From assembly GCA_903813345.2 (NCBI GenBank), contig CAIIXF020000011.1, positions 33,102,166-33,166,165 of the forward strand: 64,000 nt of DNA, written 5' to 3'. The DNA comes from Owenia fusiformis. Its lineage: Eukaryota > Annelida > Polychaeta > Sabellida > Oweniidae. This document shows, one piece after another, positions 1 through 10,769 of this stretch (position 1 is the stretch's first letter; every line of letters starts with the position of its first letter). The translations under genes were made by a program, and so were the position numbers. The notes beneath the pieces are model-generated. The model saw nothing but the letters and a program-made list of their open reading frames with translations, was not told the origin of the DNA and ran no database searches.

Positions 1-1916
1 AGCTTGTCATTTTTGCAAGAAAATACTGATTATAGAAAGATGTCGTGGTTTACAATCAGTGTTAAATACTACGGTGAATACGTTATATTAGCGTTAAAGT
101 GGAATCAAGAGATGATCGATGTTATATCATTAGTATTAGTATATTTTTAATTACATATAAATTGATTAGTATAGTATTTTGATGACTGTATAAATAGGGA
201 GGGACTATATAAAGGAAAACGCGGATGTCAAACAATATAAACTATTTACATGATATATAACCAGCGGTCATGGAAATCAATTTCAACCAATTTTGTAAAG
301 GGCCCTAAATCTGAAAATTTGCGCTGTTTACCTTTAAATCATGGTATTTTATCAATCCTCGACGTCTTAAATTATGATAAGGTACCAAGAAGACGATGTC
401 TGATACCACTGCCTACGTTCATGAACAAAAAAACACATTTTGTCACATAATTTTGTATTTAAGTTACAATGATTTTATTAATGACAATTTTATGTCATCT
501 TGAATTTAATTCAATGGACTTCTTTTTTCCATTGAAATACAAGCAAAAATCAACAGTATTTACAAAGTAAATGTTACAAAAGATGGGTGGAAATGTTTCG
601 TTTAGAATCCAGCTGTGCCTTACCGTAGCTGTACCTGCAAGGAATGGACGACATTCAGAGCAAATCTTGTAACGCTCATAAAAGTGCATCTAGTTGAGCA
701 AGTCATCTGAAACTTCTTGTGGAATTGCTCCACGGAGCTTAATTTAATGTACTAAGGACAATTCAGATATTCTGCAGATAAAAATGATATGCAACATTTT
801 ATTGGTGGCATTTTCTGTGTCATCCTGTATTGAAGTGGTGATTTTGCCTTATCATTTAATTTGACTATTGCCTAATTTTTGTCAGGTTTGGAAAATCAAA
901 CTTCGGAAAATTATCTTCATATTGTTATCAAATGGGTAGTTTCTTGTCATTAGGAAAATTAAAATTATGAAAATGATAAAATTTGAGTATTCGGCAACCA
1001 CTCGATTGAATACCACTTATACAACTATTATGAAACGTCGCTCGTCTTTGTTGCACATTTATTACTTACCTGTACGGACTACGGATGCGCAGGAGAACAT
1101 CTGCATATGACTGTGTAACGACCCATGGGCACGCTCGTCGGGGAGCTGTGTACCGAGCCAGATACTAGACTCGAAAGAGAATGCGCTAGGAAGACCTCTT
1201 TTGTACTCATTTGTATTTAACATGTACAAATATATAACTTTTTCCTCACCCTAAAGCATGCAATAAAATACCTGCCCCGATGCATTCGTTCACCATTATC
1301 ATGGGCTTTACCCGGCGGACTTTACGATACAACTTAACTCATCTGTGCATGATGTCAGTTCGAAAAAAATCCTGTACACATTGTAGTTTACCTATAAGCA
1401 GTAAAAGATCGATTATGTTCCGTGTGGTCATGTGGTATCAGGCCTGAATTCTGCTCAGTCAATGTAATGATTTTTGCACATTCTTCTTTCTGCTTTTGTT
1501 TGAAAAATTGCTCGGCCATTGGTACATGTATACCCATGATCGATTGGTTACTTAGTAACAGCGACTCGGCAACAGGAAAACATTGGGCACTGACAAAAAG
1601 AACCCTGTGATACTGAAGATAATAAAACTCAAAATCATAAGTTTATGATATTCTTTTGTCAATTATAGAAATAATATTTGGAATAACAAGCTTTCAGTAA
1701 CTAAGATATGTAAGTATACTTTCTGCTCTATTGACTTAATTGTATATGACTTGAAGAGTCACTTTCTCATCTATATCTGTTTTTCGATATAAGTAAAAAT
1801 TAGATTGTTCTTGATATAATAGATGAATTATTAGACAAAATAAAAAAATATAAAACACGTTTCTTGAAAGGTGGACAATATCATATTGTAGCTAAAGGGT
1901 AATAGGTAAAGTGTAG
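1..1916. other. AT-rich non-coding stretch
   Basis: I see no convincing gene here. The open frames are short and do not resemble any family I know. A possible splice donor on the minus strand near 1071 follows a slightly CpG-richer stretch (1075-1190), which could be a 5' non-coding exon of a leftward gene outside the window, but nothing else supports it. Confidence 0.4.
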
Positions 1917-2146
1917 GTTAACTGATGGCGTCAACGCGGTAGCCTGACGTCCGTCAACGGCAAATATTAGGTGGAGAACTTGTTTTTCTTATTGCATGTA
2001 ACAGATAGTAGTAACTTGACGGCGTCAACGCGGTAGCCTGGCGTCCGTCAACGGCAAATATTAGGTGGAGAGCTTGTTTTTCTTATTGCATGTAACAGAT
2101 AGTAGTAACTTGACGGCGTCAACGCGGTAGCCTGACGTCCGTCAAC
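1917..2146. repeat. 94-bp tandem repeat, about 2.4 copies
   Basis: A 94-bp unit is repeated: the core TGACGGCGTCAACGCGG occurs at 1923 (as TGATGG), 2017 and 2111, exactly 94 bp apart, with very few differences between copies. Each unit has a GC-rich head with partly self-complementary GACG/CGTC words, followed by an AT-rich tail containing CTTATTGCATGTAACAG. No coding role is visible. Confidence 0.85.
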
Positions 2147-2639
2147 ACCAGGGATTGGTTGTACATAAACATTTTAATTGTTTTTTTTATTATAGTATGT
2201 AACATAATAATCTCAACCCCTTATGTAATATTTTATATAACATATGTAAACACACCAATTCTGGTGGATAAAATAAACATAAATAAATAAAGGGAAAATT
2301 ATTAATCTAAACATGTTTTTGAATTGAGTTTTTGTCGAGAGTTGAAATAGTTGGAGGCAAAAAATAGACGAGGGGTGAACTAAAGCAACCCAATAAGTTG
2401 TGCAATAAAGATTTTTACTTTATAAAGTCCCAATCAAATAAAGATTTTTACTTCATAACGTCCCAATCAAAGGTAACAATAAAAATGTATTGGGAGTGTC
2501 TAGGGCTCTCGTAGCCGTTTACTTTTTGTAATAACACTGTAAATGTATACAACTCTATTAAATAACGTATTTTTGTCTATAAACAGCACAAACAAATTGA
2601 TACGTACATCAAAAATGATATTATAAATAAGATCAAAAT
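2147..2639. other. AT-rich spacer
   Basis: Nothing recognisable apart from a short direct duplication around 2408-2470, where AAAGATTTTTACTT..TAA.GTCCCAATCAA occurs twice. Confidence 0.4.
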
Positions 2640-3720
2640 ATGATATTACATATTATCCTACACTTAGTGTACTAAATGTATAATAACATCAAAAAATAAA
2701 TTTGATATTTATTGGCAAAATGAGTAACCGGAGGATATCGTGATGATATACCCCGGGCGGAGGATATCGTGACGATATACTAGTACTCCGGAAAACCCAA
2801 TATGCGGAGGATATTTATAGGATATCCTATGATTTTGAGGAATATCATTTTTATCTACGAGGTGATATTGATATCTGCACGAGAGAGCAAAGCGAACGAG
2901 TGCATATATCAATATCACCGATATCCCCCGCATATTGGGTTTTCCGGAGTATATCGTCACAATATCCTCCGCATATTGGGTTTTCCGGAGTATATCGTCA
3001 CGATATCCTCCGCATATTGGGTTTTCCGGAGTATATCGTCACGATATCCTCCGGTTATTCATTTTGCCAATAAATATCAAATTTATTTTTTAATGTTATT
3101 ATACATTTAGTATACTAAGTGTAGGATAATGTGACGATATACTCCGCTTGTTGATTTCCCACCAAATTGACTCTATTTGGCATGGAATTCATTTTGCAAT
3201 GATATTATAGATTTAGTACACTCCTTGTAAGTGTAGGATAATAAGAACATTTTATGATTTTTTTCAGAATATCATTTTAATCTACTCTGTGATATTGATA
3301 TATGCACTCGTTCGCTTGGCTCTCTCGTACAGATATCAATATCACCTCGTGGATAAAAATGATATTCCTCAAAATCATAGGATATTCTATAATTATCCTA
3401 CACTTAGTGTGCTAAATGTATAATAACATTAAAAATAAATTTGATATCTACTGGCAAAATGAATAACCAGAGGATATCGCCACGATATACTCCGGAAAAC
3501 CAGTATGCGGAGGATATCGTGTCGGTGATTGAAATTAATTTTGCAATGATATTATACATTTAGTACACTCCTTGTAATTGTAGGATAATAAGAACATCCT
3601 ATGATTTTTTCAGAATATCATTTTAATCTACTCGCTGATATTGATATATGCACTCGTTCTTGTAAATAAAAATGATGTTCCTAAAAATCACAGGATATCC
3701 TATAATTATCCCATGGTTGC
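2640..3720. repeat. nested inverted-repeat cluster (MITE-like units with internal satellite)
   Basis: The outer arms TTATCCTACACTTAGTG (2655) and its complement ending near 3130 enclose a palindromic block. Inside, three head-to-tail copies of a roughly 47-bp unit (GCATATTGGGTTTTCCGGAG plus TATATCGTCACGATATCCTCC) run from about 2928 to 3055, with inverted copies at 2715-2810. A central palindrome, GGTGATATTGATAT..ATATCAATATCACC, spans about 2861-2921. Similar ends recur at 3232, 3397 and 3585, and the GATATTGATAT palindrome recurs at 3285-3345 and partly at 3637. This suggests several related elements inserted into or beside one another. No protein-coding part is seen. Confidence 0.75.
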
Positions 3721-4065
3721 AAGGATATAGGTCGAATATCATGTGTAGATATATTTGATATGCGGATCAAAATATCATATTTAAGCCAAAAATCCCCAAC
3801 CCATCGAATATCACTTTAAAGGTGATATTCGATGGTTTCAAAAGTGATATTCGATAGTATCGATTTTTCAATTTTTTTATATTTCATTTTTATCAATTTT
3901 CTTTGTCAACTTTGGAGACATAAAGCTAGAAATGTTTTTCACAATGCATCCGTGAACGCAAAGCCAATGAATCAATACTTTTGTATATAGTCTACTGTCT
4001 ACAAATACCCGATCAGCTTCAGAGCTGTTTTTAGAAAGGGAGATTTGCAATTACAAGTTGGTGGC
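3721..4065. other. spacer with short palindromic words
   Basis: Around 3800-3860 the word AAAGGTGATATTCGATGG and near copies occur in both orientations, probably further debris of the cluster to the left. No gene is seen. Confidence 0.4.
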
Positions 4066-4607
4066 AACGGCACTGGTGATCCACTCGATTACGCTGGTCA
4101 CCGAAACGGTTCGTTTTGGTTACAAAATGTCGGAACGTCGAAGGTACGATTTTTCTCTTTTCCTTATTTCACACGTTTTAGGCAGAATTCCCACGACATT
4201 TTTTAACACAAACGTGTATCAGTATCATATGTTTAAGAAAATGTACATATGTGCGAACAAATAGTTCAGAAGACAACAGAATCGTCGATTTAATTCTTCA
4301 CTTAAGTTACATAAACGGTTTTTCGAAAAACAGTTAAGATCTGCACTTTTAACCCAAACCGTTTTTGTAACTTAAGTGAGGAATTAAATCGAGGATTATG
4401 TTGTCTTCTGAGCTATTTTTTCGCAAACATGAATATTTTCTAAAACATATGATACTGACATACGTTTGTGAGAAAAAACGTCGTGGGGATTCTGCCTTCA
4501 AAGCGTGAAATAAGGGGAAAAGCAAATCGTATCGACGTTCCGACATTTTGTTACCAAAACGAACCGTTTCGGTAACCAGCGTAATCGAGTGGATCACCAG
4601 TGAACGG
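4066..4607. mobile_element. 532-bp foldback/MITE element with 5-bp target duplication
   Basis: The sequence 4071-4602 is one long imperfect palindrome. It starts CACTGGTGATCCACTCGATT and ends with the complement (AATCGAGTGGATCACCAGTG), and most of its length pairs with a turn near 4336. It is flanked by AACGG at 4066-4070 and 4603-4607, a candidate 5-bp target-site duplication. Ends starting CAC plus a 5-bp duplication are the pattern of Transib/ProtoRAG-type transposons. CACTA and Chapaev elements also begin CAC but usually duplicate 3 or 4 bp. No transposase is encoded, so it would be a non-autonomous derivative. The superfamily assignment is inference. Confidence 0.75.
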
Positions 4608-5817
4608 GAATCATTATACTCATGTCTTTTGAATACTATGCTGGCAATTTTGACTTCGATGCATAGTATAATTCTTTCTAAAGAAAATGATGTATGTCAT
4701 TTTTCTAATGAGTTCCCAGGATAAACGGATTTTTTGGGATTATATGGTGTAATCTTAAAGTCAATAAAATGTTTTATACTGTATTGGTGTTTTTGGATGA
4801 AAAACATAAGCGAATTGCATGATAAACCTCGTATCCCCCTATTCATTCTACATACAACTCGCGGTCCTTTGCTTACAAAGGGGTTATTACAAACAAAAGG
4901 GGATATTTGATACTATTTATAATACATGGTCCATAGAGACAAAATTGATCTTCATTAACTTGTCAGTGTTTTAATTTACAACTATGACAACATCATTGAA
5001 TTTTTACGTGTTACATTGTTAGTCATGAAACCCTGGCAGACTGGCTCGGAGGGCATTCTTTTTTCATTCATGATAGTCGATTTCTATGAATAGCTTATTT
5101 ACTTTTTTTATAAATATTTATATCAGTAAAGAATAATACATCATTTTGTCCCCTTCACGTTTCCTGGTTCACGTTGCATGTTCTTACCCACCTTTTAGAA
5201 AATTTCAAATCAGTCCAATAAGATATTTGCTTGGATGTTAGGGCGGAAAATTAAAAATCATCTAATTAAAAACATGTACATTCCAAGAATCAAAGACAAA
5301 GTTTCAGTAAAGACAATTTCACTAAGGATCTTGCTTTCTTACGGCGGTTTACTCGTTACGACGTTGTCTTATTCACAATGTCATCATCAGGGGGTTAATT
5401 TAGTAAATTACACAAAAGGCAATTGTTCAAACGTATGTGACAAAAATATGGGCGTGGCACTTTAAGTCAAATATTAAATTTTCAGGGTTTTTGTCTTTTA
5501 TTTCACAATATTTTTTCAATTGATATTTTATACACTGTTTTGTTTCAAATGCTACATGCCTGATCATGGAAGAACGCCGACGTGTGACGCAAGGACGCTG
5601 GATAAAAAATGTGGCAGTGAAAGGGCAGATGCTAAATTCGTCTTTGGTTATGGCGAAATATTTTATTATGAATTACTCAACTTGGCCACGTAAATAGTCC
5701 ATACTCCGTGTCCATTCCCCGTACTTACACTTCAAAGAGGACAAATGAGGACTATATTGCTTTCCTTGAAAAAGAATCTTCAAAATACATTTGTGTTCCG
5801 ATTTCATTTATTTGCAG
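4608..5817. other. non-coding stretch upstream of the Ly6 gene
   Basis: No gene is recognised. A 76-codon open frame at 5235-5465 has no family resemblance and poor coding character. A good splice acceptor (TTCATTTATTTGCAG, AG at 5816-5817) ends this stretch, so a 5' non-coding exon of the Ly6-type gene probably lies further left. Confidence 0.4.
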
Positions 5818-5827
5818 ACAGAGTGAT

Positions 5828-7096
5828 ATGGAGAAATTGGTGTTTGGGTTGGCTCTTTCTTGTGCGGGTCTTTCACTCGGTGAGTACAGAGCAGAGTAAC
5901 ATACAAATTCATGTTTGCCCTGAAAAGGTAATCGAACAAGCAAAAATATGGAGAAAAGTGTCCTTGTACATATTGGTACCCATTGTGTTTAGAAAGAAAA
6001 CGATATGCCAGAGCATAGTATTGTCCGTTGTATCTTTGAAATAGTTTAGCATAATCGATATGGCAATGGCAACTGACATTGATAAAAATGATATATGAAC
6101 TAAATTATTAATGTGGATTTATAGATTTATAATGCAAGGAAAAATGTGCAAAATTTCACATCAAATGATAATTTTGTGAATAATTTGACCTACATGATAC
6201 ATTTGGAGTTTAGTTAGACCAGCTTATGAAGAAGAGACTGAACTTTTATGTGAAAATGTATTGAACTAATGAGAAGTCCCATTTTATTTTTGCACTCTTT
6301 TAAAAAACGTAAGAGGTTTATACATCTTCGCATTATGAAAAGGTATCTTCGATCTCACGCTTTTCTGAGGGATGTTTAAAATACACATGTATACATGTAA
6401 AAATCGTGTACATTTCATTTTAGTGTATGGTATAAATTGCCATCGTTGTACCGCACTTGTTAATACGGATAGTTGTGGAGACGAGAATTTCAGTGAGGAC
6501 GCAACGATACCTTCTGGGGGTTGTCCAACCACTACATCCGCGTCCTCCATATTTGATGGCTTATTTGGCGGCATAATAGCGTCATGCTGTAATGGGACGT
6601 ACTGCACAAAAGTAAAAAAGAGATGGGAGATTTTTGGTAGGTCATTCACGTAATGGTTATGTGTTTAGCAGTCAACCATTTCATACGTGCTGGCAATTAT
6701 TCAAATATGAGTGATGAGTGAAACAAGTTTACCATTGTGAATAGTAATATCCGATTATGATACAAGACTCATTTTCTCATTAAAACTAACACTAGCCTCT
6801 CTGAAAGGTTGTGGTTTAGAAAAAGATAGGGATTTCTGGAAAGGACTTGATTGATTTTTTCAATTTTTTCAATCCACCTTATGCTTTCAGGTATTGAATC
6901 ATTTAATATCGAACGTAGTTGTTCCGATTCTGCGCTTGAAGGGGAACTCTCATCTCAGGGTATCGAAACAGACATTGCTGCCGGGAAGCAATGGAAAACT
7001 GCATGTACCGGCGACTTCTGCAACAACGGCCCACACGTTAAAGCCTCAGTGGTCCTTCTGTCCCTCGCATCAATTGTTCTAGTTTTGTTTTATTAA
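5828..7096 (+). CDS. Ly6/uPAR-domain GPI-anchored surface protein, 3 exons
   Basis: Exons 5828-5879, 6424-6636 and 6891-7096 join through consensus GT..AG sites in phase 1 to give 156 aa. Residues 1-20 are a hydrophobic signal peptide. The mature part has exactly ten cysteines (23, 26, 35, 51, 72, 73, 78, 99, 127, 132) in the Ly6/uPAR three-finger arrangement, opening with INCHRC and closing with the diagnostic CTGDFCN (C-x4-CN). A hydrophobic tail at 140-156 after a small-residue stretch (NNG) predicts a GPI anchor. The protein should sit on the outer membrane surface. Family members modulate receptors, channels or cell junctions, but the partner cannot be told from sequence. The start ATG has purines at -3 and +4 and lies 10 bp after a splice acceptor, so a 5' UTR intron is likely. 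The domain call is strong; the specific orthology is unknown. Confidence 0.9.
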
Positions 7097-7178
7097 CCCA
7101 CAATCAGTGTCCATCAGAGGAAACATTCGTGATCACTACTGTTATGTCTTACTAAAAGGGTACTAAGGTAAAACAATT

Positions 7179-7301
7179 AGTTCAGATAGTCTAGCTACAA
7201 GGCTCTGTGACCCCATCCCCTCTCGTCTTGACTACACACCTTCTCACACTTGTTGTAGTGGCGGTTGGGTCACAAGGGCTTGAAGCTAGACTAAGTTCAG
7301 A
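7179..7301. mobile_element. 107-bp hAT-like MITE with 8-bp target duplication
   Basis: The element spans 7187-7293. It begins TAGTCTAGCTACAAGGCTC and ends with a near-perfect complement (..CTTGAAGCTAGACTA); TGTGACCC/GGGTCACA inside extends the pairing. It is flanked by identical AGTTCAGA at 7179-7186 and 7294-7301. An 8-bp duplication with short TIRs is the hAT superfamily signature. There is no coding capacity. It sits about 90 bp 3' of the Ly6-type stop codon, so it may lie in that gene's 3' UTR. Confidence 0.85.
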
Positions 7302-7940
7302 TTCAATAACACGATAGCACAATCATGCAACAAAATGTATTTGTTTGTGCTAAATGCATTTTAATCAACCCTAGAGTACATAATCCTTGAAGTCCACTAA
7401 TCATCCGGACTGTAAATAGATGGCGCAAAACGCAGTGAGTAAAATTGTGTACATTAACATCATCTTCGAATTTCAACATTGTTTTAATATACTGATGTTA
7501 GACCATGGGCTCTATCAGGTGGTAGAGCCCATGGTTAGACCAAGGTGAGCCACGACAGGCTTTGACAGCTAGTTTTGGGACCATTTAGATCTAAGCATTA
7601 TTCAAACTGTATATTCTTATTCAGAGCCCAATGAACTAGACTCTGACACTCAGGGTAATGTAAATATTAGTTGTATAAGCTCAAAAAGTAGATTTCTTCA
7701 TTATATTAAAATACATCTGAATCCTACATACTGATTATATGATACAGGTTTAGTGACTTAAAATGAGATCTTTCTATGTATCGAACATTCTCTCGAAAAC
7801 CCTTATAAATCGTTACCCCACCAAACTTAAACTGGTCGCAACTGGTACTTCAATAGACTATTGCCAAACATTTGGAAAGAAGTGTACATATTGCAAGACA
7901 GAGACTCGACAGCTGAATAGAAACCATGGCTTGATTAATG
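7302..7940. other. non-coding stretch with one strong hairpin
   Basis: At 7502-7535 the 13-bp perfect stem ACCATGGGCTCTA / TAGAGCCCATGGT closes an 8-nt loop. Otherwise there is no recognisable gene. Confidence 0.5.
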
Positions 7941-8115
7941 CCTCGGTCACGTTTGATCTATCTACGGCAACCGTAAGGCGGCCGTAGCTCCCCTAAATCA
8001 AGGGAAATATGCAGCATAAAATATTGTGATAAGTAGTACAATGTAGATTTTCCATATCGACTTTTTGAAGCTACGGTCGCCGTACGGCCGTCTTGGAGCA
8101 AATAGGACCGAGGCT
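7941..8115. mobile_element. short inverted-repeat (MITE-like) element
   Basis: GCCTCGGTC at 7941 is matched by GACCGAGGC near 8107-8115. Further inside, GGCGGCCGTAGCTCC and its partner GAAGCTACGGTCGCC continue a looser pairing across a 175-bp unit that is markedly CG-richer than its surroundings. I could not find a clear target duplication, so the exact ends are uncertain. Confidence 0.5.
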
Positions 8116-8723
8116 TTAGTTTCTGAACATTACTTTAACATATACAGGTGAGACTTTGGAAATAGGGTTTATGAGAAACCAAGAGTTCTATTAGTGTACA
8201 TATTTTTAAGATTTAGAGGTGAAAGACTTGGAAATTAGGCATATATTTGTTAGTTTTAATTGTAAGAATCATCAAGCTTTCCCAATCTACGTTGTACTAT
8301 TGAGAAACCAATACTTCTGTAATTTAATGTACATACTTTTAAGAGGCGAGACTTGAAAATTAGGCATACTTTGTTAGTCTTGTTATGATCATATGATACC
8401 CGCTGTTGACGTTGTACTATTGAGGAGAATGTCTGTATATTACTGGAGACATAAAAGGGCAGCAAGACAATATAATTGTGTTTTCAAATATTTTCAGTTT
8501 TCAGTTTTTTAGTATAAGTAGGATATAGACATTAGAGCTACATGTAATAAGTGATATATTCTCTAAAAGGACCATTTGAAACCACATATAGCTCGATTAA
8601 AAGATACAAAACGACATTGTACATAAACATGTTTAATTGCTTAAGCCATCAACTATTAATAAATGATAAAACCAGGTCTAAAATAGTATTATGTCGAATT
8701 GTTAGCCTCAGGTATGTGTATGA
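8116..8723. other. non-coding stretch with degenerate direct repeats
   Basis: The words TGAAAATTAGGCATA..TTTGTTAG and GTTGTACTATTGAG occur twice each between 8215 and 8430, a degenerate tandem duplication of about 110-130 bp. No gene is seen. Confidence 0.4.
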
Positions 8724-8957
8724 AGGTGCAACCCATGTATGTGGTGGTGGAACAAATGTATGTGGTGGCGGAACAAATGTGTGTGGTGGTGCAACAAATG
8801 TGTGTGGTGGTGGAACAAATGTGTGTGGCTGTGCAACAAATGTGTGTGGAGGTGAAACAAATGTGTGTGGTGGTGCAACAAATGTGTGTGGTGGTGGAAC
8901 AAATGTGTGTGGTGGTGCAACAAAAACAATGTGTTGAGGTGAAACAAATGTGTATGG
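8724..8957. repeat. 21-bp minisatellite, about 11 copies
   Basis: The unit GGTGGAACAAATGTGTGTG plus GT repeats head to tail with a 21-bp period. Because 21 is a multiple of three, several frames on both strands stay open (one reads repeated TNVCGGG), but the flanks are non-coding and all frames are equally open. I therefore treat the open frames as by-products of the repeat. Confidence 0.85.
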
Positions 8958-9839
8958 TGGGATAGCAAGACACTTCAATAGCAACCCCTTAAAGAAATTT
9001 TGATGTTGAAGATGAACATTTACAATAATTAAACAAAAGTACCAATATTTTTTTATTTGCAATCCTAGGTATTACGCAGAATTGCAAATGTTATTTTTAA
9101 ATTAATATTTCCCTACAAGTCATGCATATAATCTAATCTGTCATTTATAACATAAAGGCACATGCCACTGCAGTGATACTTCAAAATATTACGAAAACGG
9201 ATCTGTTTTGGAATGGGCTTTCAATTCAAGTTTTAAAGTAAACAGTTACACATATGTAGTTTTAAGATCCTTTTCTTTTTCCACGATTTCGTAATAATAT
9301 GTAGATAGAATCTTCACAAACTTTTTCGCACAAAAAACTGATCCGTTTCCTTATTCAGTTTGAAGAGTTTAAAATCACGACATGCGAAACTTTTTTTATA
9401 TATCTTTATACTAATTAAACAATAGAACAACTTTTATAGTTCAATATTGACAAAAACATGTAAAACAGTATCAAAATGCTATCAAATCTGTATAAAATAT
9501 GTAACATGATTAGTGAATAAACACAGCACAAAGCTTGAAAAACATATTACATTATAAAACATATATAAAGCTGTATAAATGAACTTAGACTGGAAACTCC
9601 AGCTTTTAAACTGTAAATAAGAATATTGTGCAATAAATCACGTAGAACCATATGTAACTATATTATTTCTCATTCTCTATTTCCTAGCACATAGCTAGGC
9701 ATACATTTTGCCTTTGTGACCTTTGCGTGACTAATCAAAACACAACAATGTGTTATCTGTAATAATATATAAGATTATATGAGTATGGCAATAATCTCAT
9801 TAAACATCAAATGAGTGTCAGACAATGCTGCTAGACATA
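8958..9839. other. AT-rich spacer
   Basis: No gene, RNA or structured repeat is recognised. Confidence 0.4.
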
Positions 9840-10450
9840 ATTTCTCAAAATGGCTACCATGATGAATTAGAAAAATGAATATTATATATATGTGATTCTC
9901 GGACGTAGGCACATATACTGTAAAATATTAATAAAATCATTCTATCAGCTTTCAAGTTATAACAAAAAATACAAAATGACACATATAAAATGGCCTCCAT
10001 TTTTCAAAATGGCTCACTTATCTTACAAAATTGAGACAATGTCTCATGCCTTCAAGTTCTAAAATACAAAATATAAAAAAAATCATCCTGTTACTCTTGG
10101 AGTATAGTAAAAATTTTAAAATGATTCACATATAAATGACCACCATTTTCATTTGGTTTGTCTTTATGTCTATGTCAATAATCTGCAAAAGGCTAATAAG
10201 CCCATTGGGCTTCTTAATCTTTACATTAAAACATTAATACACTGGATTACAATTCCATAAGTTGTATCTAAAATACTTTTAAAATGTTAACCAAAATGAT
10301 AACTTTGGAGCAGAACTTAAATTTACATAGGGCATACCCGGCATATCCATATAAAATATAAACAATATCATGACAATGGTATTTGAGTTACTGCTTGGAC
10401 ATACGGACAGACAGAGGCGTACACTATATCCCCAATACTTTGTTCGATGT
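9840..10450. repeat. diverged copy of the AAAATGG / GGACGGACGG repeat family
   Basis: Blocks reading CAAAATGGCTACCAT and AAAATGGCCTCCATTTTTC are followed by GAGTTACTGCTTGGACATAC, a GACAGACAG-type stretch and ACTATATCCCCAATACTTTG leading into TTCGATG. The same order of blocks, better preserved, makes up the 52.05-53.23 kb insertion. This is probably an older copy of that element. Its left boundary is unclear. Confidence 0.55.
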
Positions 10451-10769
10451 GCTAATCAGATCATGATTTGTTAAGTCTTTCTGGCAAGGTACATATGATA
10501 GGCTTAAAAGCAATAAAGATTAGTTCAGTTCCAGCTGCTGCTGTGTAGAAAAATATATACTAGAATAGTATGTTTGTGTTTCATTCGTTGTGTCATAAGT
10601 TAAACTTGGAACTTCGTTAATATCTTTTTTTCATTGGAACCTATGTTGGTACTGAATAGTCTGTGTTCCAAATGGTAATAAAATATACATGTACTAGTTT
10701 TGTATATTTGTACATGTACATGTATTGTATATTTGTACATGTATTGTATATTTGTCATGTATGAGAGTT
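10451..10769. other. 3' flank of CUEDC2
   Basis: Holds a short tandem array of TGTACATGTATTGTATATT words at about 10685-10758 immediately downstream of the CUEDC2 stop codon, likely in its 3' UTR. I did not find a convincing AATAAA on the minus strand close to the stop. Confidence 0.4.

Noticed and set aside
495-689. 64-codon minus-strand ORF with a donor-like site near 636
   Set aside because: No recognisable partner exon or family; coding character is weak.
4058-4597. Two ORFs (68 and 82 codons) with matching protein starts on opposite strands
   Set aside because: They are mirror images caused by the two arms of the foldback element.
5235-5465. 76-codon ORF before the Ly6-type gene with a hydrophobic middle and three cysteines
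   Set aside because: No family match, no signal peptide at its start and no splice link to the Ly6 exons.
8551-9062. ORFs of 86-137 codons on both strands across the minisatellite
   Set aside because: Several frames on both strands are open through the array; the flanks have no coding character or start context.
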